A stretch of 6,454 nucleotides of DNA, from the NCBI GenBank assembly GCA_049516635.1, contig JBEKSX010000116.1, forward strand, positions 1 to 6,454, in the 5' to 3' direction. Numbering within the stretch: the first letter of the stretch is position 1; each line of letters begins with the position of its first letter. This DNA comes from JBEKSX01 sp049516635. GTDB taxonomy: Bacteria > Bacteroidota > Ignavibacteria > Tepidaquicellales > OLB5. A program made the position numbers and the translations under genes. The notes beneath the pieces were generated by a model, which was not told the origin of the DNA, searched no databases, and saw nothing but the letters and a program-made list of their open reading frames with translations. Of this stretch, positions 1 to 5,535 are shown piece by piece.

Positions 1-352
1 ACACCGAAAATGCAATATTTAGTACAATTTCAACCCTTATAATTTTCATGTAATACAAATATTTCATTTTGTATTTTAATAATTTATTATATATATTTCG
101 ACATAATAATATAATTGCATTTATTGTATAAATGCAGATATCGTTTTTATCTATTGCTTTTTTATTCTATTGATCAGTATAGGATTAAATAACTAATTGA
201 GACAGGACGATAGCCACCCTTTGACCTCATAATTTCATTTTACTGTGGATAATTTATAATTCTGAAAAACCATAATTCAAGCCCGGTAAACATGGCTTGA
301 ATTGAGTAAAACTAATTTGACTTAATCAATAATTCTTTAAGGGGGCAAAAAT
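1..352. other. AT-rich intergenic leader without a recognisable gene
   Basis: This stretch is very AT-rich, especially in its first 180 bases, and I find no convincing coding region in it on either strand. Its only clear structure is the perfect inverted repeat at 274-303, listed separately. A GGGGG-containing ribosome-site-like stretch at 339-345 precedes the ATG at 353. I found no good match to the Bacteroidota -7 box TAnnTTTG here; the nearest, around 312-319, has the wrong spacing. The promoter of the following gene is therefore not located. Confidence 0.6.
274..303. repeat. Perfect 10-bp inverted repeat in the leader of the secreted-protein gene
   Basis: The arm AATTCAAGCC (274-283) is exactly complementary to GGCTTGAATT (294-303), with a 10-base loop between them. 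The repeat ends 49 bases before the start codon at 353. No T-run follows on the + strand, so it is unlikely to be a + strand terminator. On the - strand a short T-run follows after a few bases, but no gene is seen that would need it. It could be an mRNA leader hairpin or a protein-binding operator; the sequence does not decide. Confidence 0.6.
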
Positions 353-1864
353 ATGAAAAAAATAATTTCTTTTTTAGGAACACCTCTGTTCTGTTCAATA
401 CTCTTTCTCACATGCTGTTTTATGATATGTTTGACTTCTCAGGCTCAGCTGAACACATGTAAATATGAAACTCCTATCACTGTTCTCAATACGACCAATG
501 CTGCATTGACCAATTACCCGACTATATTAAAGGTCAATACACAGATACCGATCTCTCTGGGATGGATGAAAAATGACGGAAGTGATATCAGGTTTGCGTC
601 AGACTGCGGTACTACTACACTTAACTATTTTCTTGAAAGCTATATCAATACCGATAGCACAAAGATCTGGGTTAAGATCAGCTTGATACCCGCGAATGAT
701 TCTGTGAGGATATTTATGTATTATGGGAATCCCGTTGCTACCAGTACCAGTACGCCGACAATATTCAACGGGCCCTGGTCTTCTACTGATAGTGTGGTAG
801 TAACTACCACGAATAGCGTAAGCCTCTGCCAGCGCGGATTTCATTTTACCGCAAATGCACCGGTATTAGTAACTCATTTCGGTAAAAGAACACCAAATGC
901 TACGCAGCGATATGTAACGTTGTTCAATTTTACAACACAGGCTATAGTCGCGCAAGCTCAGGTTGATGCTGGAACTGTGGGAAGTTATAACTACAACGCA
1001 CTCACAACACCGTTCTGGCTGACCAGCGGGCAGCAATATGTACTTGAGCTGTTTAATGGTTCCGGTGATATGTATTATTACGGAACATCTTCTCAAATTA
1101 GCCCGTCATTTACATATATTAATATGATGTACTGCAACTCCTGTACTCAAAATACTTTTCCAACGAGTACTTTAACTAACTATCATTATGGATGTCCCGA
1201 TTTTCTATACTGGGTAAGAACACAGGTAGCAACCTCAGAACCATTATACAGTTTTTATTCACCAGCAGATACGAATACACCTGCTCCTCCGACAGGCGTT
1301 CATGCACTTCAGGGTGACCAGCAGGTGACTGTCGGATGGGCTCCAAACACCGAATTCGACATGTACTATTATAAGATATTCAGAGATACCATAAATGATC
1401 CTAACTCGGCTGTTCAGGTTGACAGTGCCTTCGTGCCGGATACTTCAAAGGTGAACAGCGGTTTGACCAATGGTACAAAATATTTCTTCTGGCTGAAAGC
1501 GATGGACAGGTATTGCCAGGCGCGAATAAGCGGTTTCAGCGCACCTGATAGTGTAATACCTAATCCGATAGGCATAGTGAAGAACAGCAACGAGATACCG
1601 AAGGTATATAACCTGTACCAGAACCTGCCTAACCCGTTCAATCCTACTACGACAATAAAATTTGATATTCCAAAAACGTCAATGGTTACTTTAGTAATTT
1701 ATGATATACTGGGAAAGGAAGTGGCACAATTGGTTAATGCACGTACTAATGCAGGGAGATATCAGATTACCTGGTTCGCCGGTAACCAGTCGAGCGGAGT
1801 CTATTTCTGCAGGATCACTGCGGGTGATTATGTAAACGTTAAGAAAATGATACTCGTGAAATAA
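353..1864 (+). CDS. Secreted DUF2341 / fibronectin III protein with T9SS type A sorting domain
   Basis: A 503-residue protein predicted to be exported by Sec and then carried across the outer membrane by the type IX secretion system, ending surface-attached or released. Residues 1-31 are a signal peptide with a likely cleavage at SQA/Q. Residues about 41-140 resemble DUF2341, including the conserved MYYGNP stretch at 122-127. Residues about 158-300 look like a DUF4082-type beta-sandwich with several cysteines. Residues about 309-404 are a fibronectin type III domain (VTVGW, then NGTKYFFWLKA). Residues 415-503 are the sorting domain, with NLPNPFNPTTTIKFDIP, a GKEVAQLV segment and a final SGVYFCRI...KKMILVK. 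The ATG at 353 follows AAGGGGG at a 7-base spacing, and the signal peptide confirms this start. A terminator follows, so the gene is probably monocistronic. No catalytic motif is seen; DUF2341 often sits in adhesins or carbohydrate-associated proteins, so a binding role is an inference. Confidence 0.9.
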   Translation: MKKIISFLGTPLFCSILFLTCCFMICLTSQAQLNTCKYETPITVLNTTNAALTNYPTILKVNTQIPISLGWMKNDGSDIRFASDCGTTTLNYFLESYINTDSTKIWVKISLIPANDSVRIFMYYGNPVATSTSTPTIFNGPWSSTDSVVVTTTNSVSLCQRGFHFTANAPVLVTHFGKRTPNATQRYVTLFNFTTQAIVAQAQVDAGTVGSYNYNALTTPFWLTSGQQYVLELFNGSGDMYYYGTSSQISPSFTYINMMYCNSCTQNTFPTSTLTNYHYGCPDFLYWVRTQVATSEPLYSFYSPADTNTPAPPTGVHALQGDQQVTVGWAPNTEFDMYYYKIFRDTINDPNSAVQVDSAFVPDTSKVNSGLTNGTKYFFWLKAMDRYCQARISGFSAPDSVIPNPIGIVKNSNEIPKVYNLYQNLPNPFNPTTTIKFDIPKTSMVTLVIYDILGKEVAQLVNARTNAGRYQITWFAGNQSSGVYFCRITAGDYVNVKKMILVK

Positions 1865-1894
1865 TATTTATTTATCCGAGTTCGAACCCGGTGC

Positions 1895-1917
1895 AACCCG
1901 AATGCATCGGGTTTTTT
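1895..1917 (+). terminator. Intrinsic terminator after the T9SS-cargo gene
   Basis: The 7-bp stem AACCCGA (1895-1901) / TCGGGTT (1907-1913) encloses a 5-base loop. The T-run at 1912-1917 overlaps the end of the right arm. It lies 30 bases after the stop codon at 1862-1864, the textbook arrangement for Rho-independent termination. Confidence 0.85.
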
Positions 1918-1984
1918 ATTTCTTATTAGGAATTAATTCAAAAATTTCTTTATTATATTATACGGGATAATTAAAAAGAAATAC

Positions 1985-2015
1985 TTGCACTATCGGATAA
2001 TTTATTATAACTTTG
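1985..2015 (+). promoter_or_regulatory. Bacteroidota-type promoter for the DinB gene pair
   Basis: TTG at 1985-1987 is followed after 20 bases by TAACTTTG at 2008-2015. This matches the Bacteroidota -33/-7 consensus TTG...TAnnTTTG recognised by their divergent primary sigma factor; a 17-23-base spacer is normal. Transcription would start about 7 bases later, giving a short AT-rich leader before the ATG at 2045. The site lies after the upstream terminator and so defines a new transcription unit. It is predicted by motif only. Confidence 0.6.
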
Positions 2016-2044
2016 TACGAATTTAATATTTTTATATTTTTAAG

Positions 2045-2509
2045 ATGAAACAATATCTCATTGATACATTCAATTTCAATGACACAATGAACAAGCTCGT
2101 TCTCGAAAAGATGAAAGAGATGCCTGAACCTGCCGAAGCAGTTAAATTGTTCAGTCATCTTATCAATTCACAGAACAAATGGATGGCGAGGATAAATGAA
2201 GATCCGAAGGCACCCGATATGTTCTGGTTTGAACCTGTCTACGAGCTGAATGCTCTGGAGACCAATTGGAACAAAAGTCTTTCGGCTTGGCTTAATTTTC
2301 TCGGGAAAATATCAGATGAAGATATGAACAGAGAAATTCATTTCATCGGAGATAACAGGGGACATTTCGGAGCAAAGATAAAAGATGTGGCGCTTCAGCT
2401 GAACTACCATTCGATACATCACCGCGCACAAATATGCACATTGCTCCGAAAGCAAAATATCAAACCTCCGTTCGTGGAATATTTCGGAACTGTCAGAAAA
2501 CAATATTGA
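2045..2509 (+). CDS. DinB-family metal-binding four-helix protein
   Basis: A 154-residue protein of the usual DinB-superfamily size, mostly alpha-helical and apparently cytoplasmic, with no signal peptide. The three histidines expected to bind a divalent metal are present: H38 in LFSHLINSQ, then H122 and H126 in YHSIHHRAQI, the typical C-terminal HxxxHR(x)Q pattern. Characterised relatives include DNA-damage-induced proteins and thiol-dependent transferases or hydrolases (BstA/YfiT type), but the substrate cannot be read from sequence. The start ATG has no strong Shine-Dalgarno sequence, only an A/T-rich leader, as is common in Bacteroidota. A promoter lies just upstream. The stop codon overlaps the ribosome site of the next gene, which encodes a second, divergent DinB-like protein, so the two are probably translated from one mRNA. 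It is not DNA polymerase IV, which is also called DinB. Confidence 0.85.
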   Translation: MKQYLIDTFNFNDTMNKLVLEKMKEMPEPAEAVKLFSHLINSQNKWMARINEDPKAPDMFWFEPVYELNALETNWNKSLSAWLNFLGKISDEDMNREIHFIGDNRGHFGAKIKDVALQLNYHSIHHRAQICTLLRKQNIKPPFVEYFGTVRKQY

Positions 2510-2513
2510 GGAG
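2508..2513 (+). promoter_or_regulatory. Ribosome binding site that fixes a TTG start
   Basis: GAGGAG overlaps the TGA stop (2507-2509) of the preceding gene and sits 7 bases before an in-frame TTG at 2521. It is one of the best Shine-Dalgarno matches in the window and argues for TTG as the start of the second DinB-like gene, rather than the ATG at 2434 that lies deep inside the first gene. Confidence 0.65.
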
Positions 2514-2520
2514 TCTGCTT

Positions 2521-3042
2521 TTGCTGAATGAAGCTGTAATAAAACAGGAATTGCGTGAGAACACAAATAAGCTGATAGAATATATCAGGGAAGTCGATAA
2601 TTACGTCCTGTTACGCCGGCCTTCGATTTATGTCTGGTCGATCATGGACTGCTATGAACACATCGAAAAGCTTGAGAAGTCCCTGAAAAAAATATTTCTG
2701 GGAAAAACTGAAATAACGGAGAGAAATCCCACCGAAAAGATTGAGAAAATAGGGAACAGGTTCAGTGATTTTGAACATAAGTTCACAGCGGGAGAACCCA
2801 TACAACCTAAAGGAGAATTCCAGGATAAAGAGCAGGTGATGAGAGAAATAAAGAATAATAGGGAAGAGCTTCTGAGTTTAATTCATGACGGGACCTGGGC
2901 TGACCTGTGCCTGGGGTATGAGCACTCTTTATTGGGATTCCTCACAAAGATAGAATGGCTGTATTTCTGTATTTTCCATTCAGACCGACATTTACACCAG
3001 ATGAAAGAGATCGAAGGCAGATTAGTTAAAATTGGCAATTAA
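2521..3042 (+). CDS. DinB_2-like (DinB superfamily) protein, TTG start
   Basis: With the TTG start this is a 173-residue helical protein. It has the features of the DinB_2 branch: an early WSIMDCYEHIEKLE helix with H47, and a late helix FHSDRHLHQMKEI with H153 and H157, which would complete a three-histidine metal site. A further histidine, H135, sits in GYEHSLLGF, the segment that normally precedes the last helix in this family. The frame is open upstream to an ATG at 2434, but that would overlap the first DinB gene by 76 bases and add residues that look like an out-of-frame shadow. GAGGAG before the TTG makes the shorter form more likely. It is spaced 11 bases from, and probably coupled to, the upstream gene. 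Catalytic activity is unknown; a thiol- or metal-dependent transferase or hydrolase role is inferred from the family only. Confidence 0.75.
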   Translation: MLNEAVIKQELRENTNKLIEYIREVDNYVLLRRPSIYVWSIMDCYEHIEKLEKSLKKIFLGKTEITERNPTEKIEKIGNRFSDFEHKFTAGEPIQPKGEFQDKEQVMREIKNNREELLSLIHDGTWADLCLGYEHSLLGFLTKIEWLYFCIFHSDRHLHQMKEIEGRLVKIGN

Positions 3043-3107
3043 AGTGATGAGATTCTTTTGAACATGTAATATTGTTTATTATCTGATCGAACCAAAATTT
3101 TATACAA

Positions 3108-3587
3108 ATGCTATCAAAATATTTAGTTCTTCTAATTTCCTCATTAATATTAGCCTCACTCCTCTATTCCTGCAAAAATAATGTAAACAGCACGACTAAC
3201 GGAATTATCCTCTATTCGAAAGACACTATTAATCTTAGCACTCAGGGTGAGGGAGTACTGAATCTATACAATGAGCAAGATTATTTCAGCCCATACACAA
3301 ATATCAGGAAGATTGAAATTGATTACACCGGCGATACGAATATTGACTCTTCAAAAGGTATCTGTCATATGATAGTAAAAGTAGCAGCACAGAGCGGGGG
3401 TAGTGTGCCTTTCTATATGTATTACGACGGCATAACTTCTATCAATCATTCTTATACCTATAATGCCTATATTACTCCAGATGTTGGCTTGTGGTACGTG
3501 CAGTTCAGGGTGGAAATAAACAACGGCTTCACTCCCGGTGTGAAATATATAATAATGCGTAACATTAAGGTAGTGGGATTGGATTAA
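3108..3587 (+). CDS. Putative lipoprotein of unknown function
   Basis: A 159-residue protein that I cannot assign to a family. Residues 1-21 form a lipoprotein signal peptide (short basic start, hydrophobic core, then LLYSC), with C22 as the likely lipidated residue, followed by a polar Asn/Ser/Thr-rich linker. The remainder is beta-rich with many Tyr and Asn residues and resembles a small beta-sandwich. It would be anchored in the cell envelope. The start ATG has no clear Shine-Dalgarno sequence. A weak promoter-like pair, TTG at 3032-3034 and TTCTTTTG at 3053-3060 with an 18-base spacer, misses the conserved A of the -7 box. The gene converges on the phage-like endolysin gene with 6 bases between the stops, so it is either the last host gene before the phage region or a cargo gene at its edge. 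Confidence 0.7.
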   Translation: MLSKYLVLLISSLILASLLYSCKNNVNSTTNGIILYSKDTINLSTQGEGVLNLYNEQDYFSPYTNIRKIEIDYTGDTNIDSSKGICHMIVKVAAQSGGSVPFYMYYDGITSINHSYTYNAYITPDVGLWYVQFRVEINNGFTPGVKYIIMRNIKVVGLD

Positions 3588-3593
3588 AGTTAT

Positions 3594-4232
3594 CTAATTC
3601 ATTGGACATCGATCATTGTCCGAAGGACTCCTTCGGAGAAAATTGAGAATTGAATAGTACTTTTCTGCATACGCCTGTACTAATCCTGCCCTGTCCATAC
3701 CGTTGATTATCCTCCTCGCATGATAGAAATCCTGCCCTGCATCGGTAAAATAATCGGACAGCTTCTTCCCGGTGAATAAACCTCCCGCCATTCCGGCTTC
3801 AAGGATTATCCACGCTATTTCCGGTTCGCATGCTTTTTCCGGCTCTTCGACCAGGTCTATTTCAGGACGGCTCTTCTGAACATACCTATTCATATTTTCA
3901 TAATTATCAATATGTGTAAGCTGAACATAACCCCTTCCTGTGTAAAGCTTTCCGCTTTCTTGAATTATCGAATTTCTGCCTCTATACATTTTTTTCAGAA
4001 CACTGATCCTTTTGCTTTCGGGTTTTATCCAGTATCCTTCTTCCACAGGTGCAAATGTATCCGCTGTCTCAAGCTTAATAGTTGCCAGGACATACGCGTA
4101 TTCCGAGAGCCGTGTTATCTTTTTGCTCTCATCCAGCTTATCCAGCAGAAAATTCAGGTTATCTACCTGCGATTGTTTCAGCGGTCTGAAAGGATAACAT
4201 GAAAATAATTTATTTCTATCTATTTGGTTCAT
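3594..4232 (-). CDS. GH19-type endolysin (phage lysozyme/chitinase-like muramidase)
   Basis: A 212-residue enzyme expected to cut cell-wall peptidoglycan at the end of phage growth. The N-terminus (residues 1-35, with QSQVDNLNFLLDKLD) is the usual opening of this phage family. The catalytic region follows: YVLATIKLETADTFAPVEE has E55 in the position of the GH19 acid and E64/E65 nearby, and YTGRGYVQLTHIDNYE (97-112) is the GRGxxQLT substrate-cleft motif. GMAGGLFTGKKLSDYF (147-162) and FYHARRIINGMDRA (169-182) are the typical C-terminal conserved parts. There is no signal peptide, so release would depend on a holin. The ATG at 4232 has no Shine-Dalgarno sequence and directly abuts a tandem repeat, but the N-terminal match supports it. 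The last dozen residues (RSPSDNDRCPMN) are encoded by palindromic DNA and look like a non-family extension. It is last in the lysis operon. Confidence 0.88.
   Translation of the reverse strand: MNQIDRNKLFSCYPFRPLKQSQVDNLNFLLDKLDESKKITRLSEYAYVLATIKLETADTFAPVEEGYWIKPESKRISVLKKMYRGRNSIIQESGKLYTGRGYVQLTHIDNYENMNRYVQKSRPEIDLVEEPEKACEPEIAWIILEAGMAGGLFTGKKLSDYFTDAGQDFYHARRIINGMDRAGLVQAYAEKYYSILNFLRRSPSDNDRCPMN
3604..3637. repeat. Two overlapping hairpins inside the 3' end of the endolysin gene
   Basis: TCCGAAGG (3619-3626) pairs perfectly with CCTTCGGA (3630-3637) around a 3-base loop, an 8-bp GC-rich stem. Immediately beside it GGACA (3604-3608) pairs with TGTCC (3617-3621), sharing three bases with the first stem, so the two would compete. 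Neither is followed by a T-run on either strand, so this is not a standard intrinsic terminator. It may be a dispersed palindromic element that has become part of the coding sequence, or a 3'-end structure shared by the two convergent mRNAs. Confidence 0.55.
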
Positions 4233-4233
4233 A

Positions 4234-4280
4234 AGGTTATAAAGTTTATAAGGTTCTTATAGTTTATCAGGTTATAAAGT
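4234..4280. repeat. Short tandem repeat, about 2.7 units of 17-18 bp, before the endolysin
   Basis: Three units start at 4234, 4251 and 4269. The first and third share AGGTTATAAAGT exactly (4234-4245 and 4269-4280); the middle one is diverged but keeps AGGTT and AGTTTAT. A small perfect hairpin, TATAAG/CTTATA, spans 4247-4261. The repeat fills most of the 76-base gap between the 138-aa gene and the endolysin and ends one base from the endolysin ATG, so on the - strand it forms its whole immediate leader. Confidence 0.6.
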
Positions 4281-4308
4281 GAAATGGGTACCGTTTAGCG
4301 GAATAGTG

Positions 4309-4725
4309 CTAATGGTTCATACCGTAAATTATTCCAGCCGTAAAACCCGTAGCCAGTGTTCCGATAGCAGCCAGTGTATATTGCCACCATGTCCAGCCTT
4401 TCTTCTCCACGATTCGCGGTGTCATCTCGAATTTCTTTATCTGCTCTTCCTTCAGGTTAATCACGTCCTGTAAACCGTTTATTTTCAGTTCAAACAGACT
4501 TCGGTCCGCACGGTATATGCTGTCTTTCTCCTCGTATAGCTTCTGGTTTTCTCTGAGCATATCGTTTTCGAGCATTATTTCAGCTATACGCGCTACTTCC
4601 GCGCTGTCAAAGTTGAAGAGGCGCCCTGCCGGGACGTCTTTAATAACCTGGCCGTTCGTGTAATTTACGCTTGACCAGGCTGTAAACAGAATCGGCAGAA
4701 TTATTTTGTATAAGCTCTTTTGCAC
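4309..4725 (-). CDS. Signal-peptide, coiled-coil, C-terminal membrane-span protein; possible spanin component
   Basis: A 138-residue protein that I do not recognise by family. Residues 1-25 are a signal peptide-like stretch (KSLYKIILPILFTAW) with possible cleavage near TNG/Q. Residues about 41-100 are charged and heptad-like, consistent with a coiled coil (AEIMLENDMLRENQKLYEEK...). After KKGWTWWQ, residues about 114-134 form a hydrophobic Ala/Gly-rich membrane span, leaving a tiny cytoplasmic tail. It starts at a GTG inside the upstream gene, in the +1 frame relative to it; an in-frame TAA five codons earlier leaves no alternative upstream start. The 86-base overlap encodes almost exactly the signal peptide. 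This nested arrangement recalls Rz/Rz1, but there is no cysteine for lipidation; the topology is closer to a unimolecular spanin without its lipid anchor. The function is inferred from position and topology. Confidence 0.6.
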   Translation of the reverse strand: MQKSLYKIILPILFTAWSSVNYTNGQVIKDVPAGRLFNFDSAEVARIAEIMLENDMLRENQKLYEEKDSIYRADRSLFELKINGLQDVINLKEEQIKKFEMTPRIVEKKGWTWWQYTLAAIGTLATGFTAGIIYGMNH

Positions 4726-4987
4726 GTTCTTTATAAATTATTTTATTATTAGATATTTTCTTATCGCGGTCATTGAGCTGCGCATCGTTCTCATATATCC
4801 GGTGATCGATGTAGTCATTGATGCATTTGTTTATGCTGTCTATCTTCATCTGGATAATGCTGTCCCGTTTCTGCAGAAGGTATTCACTGTCCCTGTCTGC
4901 AGAATGATCTTTCCACATCAGTAATATTTGCAGGATTAGAACAGCTCCCAGAAGCATTATTATCAATTCCGATCTGTCATTGTGCAT
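4640..4987 (-). CDS. N-anchored coiled-coil protein, Rz-like inner-membrane spanin candidate
   Basis: A 115-residue protein with one N-terminal membrane span (about residues 8-25, LIIMLLGAVLILQILLMW). A long charged helix follows, expected in the periplasm (about 30-90), then a short C-terminal segment, NNSADSVYSLVKRKLHER. This layout fits small Rz-like proteins of phages infecting Bacteroidota, which often carry a similar DS-V---L end; this is recalled family resemblance, not a search result. Spanins act after holin and endolysin, helping to disrupt the outer membrane. The ATG at 4987 has a strong AGGAGA ribosome site lying inside the last codons of the holin-like gene, so the two are probably coupled. 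Its own last 86 bases contain the start of the next gene in another frame. It has an internal cysteine (C55) of unknown relevance. Confidence 0.65.
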   Translation of the reverse strand: MHNDRSELIIMLLGAVLILQILLMWKDHSADRDSEYLLQKRDSIIQMKIDSINKCINDYIDHRIYENDAQLNDRDKKISNNKIIYKERAKELIQNNSADSVYSLVKRKLHERPGY

Positions 4988-4989
4988 AT

Positions 4990-5274
4990 TTATTTCTCCT
5001 CATCGTTTCCTGCAGAGATATTGTTCTCTCTTTCGGCATATTTCTGCACGGCTTTCCCTCCGAACGAAAATACAAGCAGTGTACCTACAAGATATATCAG
5101 CTCGCGGATCACCGTTACATCAGCCGGAAGGTAAGTGCTGTTAAAAATAACCGGGCGGACATACAGAGATATAATTAATATCACAGCACATACTATCACA
5201 GCAGTTATTATTACTATAAAGCTCAAAAGTCTTATCATGCTGTAGTGCCCGTTCTCTTTGAAAAATTCCTTCAT
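4990..5274 (-). CDS. Two-span membrane protein, holin candidate
   Basis: With the ATG at 5274 this is a 94-residue protein with two membrane spans, about residues 16-38 (LLSFIVIITAVIVCAVILIISLY) and 57-73 (a leucine/valine-rich stretch ending LLVFSFGG). Both ends are predicted to be cytoplasmic, with a charged tail (KAVQKYAERENN...). Size, topology and position beside the endolysin fit a class II holin, which opens the inner membrane so the endolysin can reach the wall. The SMIRLLSFI opening and GGKAVQKYAE ending are familiar from small phage membrane proteins of Bacteroidota (memory, not a search). A TTG at 5280 is an alternative start, but AAGGG is 9 bases from the ATG and only 3 from the TTG, so the ATG is preferred. 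It starts just after the stop of the 77-aa gene. Confidence 0.7.
   Translation of the reverse strand: MKEFFKENGHYSMIRLLSFIVIITAVIVCAVILIISLYVRPVIFNSTYLPADVTVIRELIYLVGTLLVFSFGGKAVQKYAERENNISAGNDEEK
4995..5000 (-). promoter_or_regulatory. Strong Shine-Dalgarno site of the Rz-like gene
   Basis: On the - strand AGGAGA lies 7 bases before the ATG at 4987 and is embedded in the GAGGAGAAATAA end of the holin-like gene. It supports the chosen start and indicates translational coupling within the lysis operon. Confidence 0.7.
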
Positions 5275-5276
5275 AT

Positions 5277-5510
5277 TCAATTTCCCTTCTTAAATTTTTC
5301 TTTTGTCATCAGTCTTGAAAGCTCCTTATCCCTCGCTTCTGCGTAACCGTTCTTAACGCTTTCCTCTATGCCCCTGTCTATTGCCTGTATGTTCAGGTCC
5401 ATCAGCTTGATGATGTTGCTTATCCTCCTGATGCCCGGGTTAGCTACTATCCAGATTATCATGAACAGATCAAATATTACCCTTATTATTTCGATGTCAT
5501 TATCCGTCAT
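5277..5510 (-). CDS. Small single-span membrane protein in the lysis operon
   Basis: A 77-residue protein with one likely N-terminal membrane segment (about residues 8-24, IIRVIFDLFMIIWIVAN) followed by a basic, helical tail (IRRISNIIKLMDLN..., ending KEKFKKGN). I do not recognise its family. It sits between the structural-looking gene (25-base gap) and the holin-like gene, whose start lies at its stop codon, so the two are probably co-translated. A second small membrane protein next to a holin is often an antiholin or accessory holin; that is inference from position. The ATG at 5510 has no evident Shine-Dalgarno sequence, only an AT-rich upstream stretch. Confidence 0.6.
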   Translation of the reverse strand: MTDNDIEIIRVIFDLFMIIWIVANPGIRRISNIIKLMDLNIQAIDRGIEESVKNGYAEARDKELSRLMTKEKFKKGN

Positions 5511-5535
5511 TTTGATTAATATTATTGCTTATTGA

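Noticed and set aside
599..1641. Several - strand open frames of 75-81 residues under the T9SS-cargo gene
   Set aside because: The + strand gene has a complete recognised domain order; these are antisense shadows without family features.
2434..2520. Longer form of the second DinB-like gene starting at the ATG at 2434
   Set aside because: It would overlap the first DinB gene by 76 bases, the extra residues do not look like family sequence, and GAGGAG is well placed for the TTG at 2521.
3594..3637. Hairpin near the endolysin stop as an intrinsic terminator
   Set aside because: No T-run follows on either strand and the stem lies before the stop codon, inside coding sequence.
4052..4059. TACATTTG on the - strand, a match to the -7 promoter box
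   Set aside because: It is inside the endolysin coding region with no TTG at a suitable distance and no gene start downstream.
4234..4280. CRISPR-like array
   Set aside because: The units are contiguous with no spacers and only two of the three match well; it is a short tandem repeat and no cas gene is present.
4706..4924. + strand open frame of 72 residues with hydrophobic content
   Set aside because: It lies entirely opposite the Rz-like and 138-aa genes; its hydrophobicity mirrors the opposite strand and it has no ribosome site.
5275..5280. TTG at 5280 as the start of the holin-like gene
   Set aside because: The AAGGG ribosome site is only 3 bases from it but 9 bases from the ATG at 5274, which is the better start.
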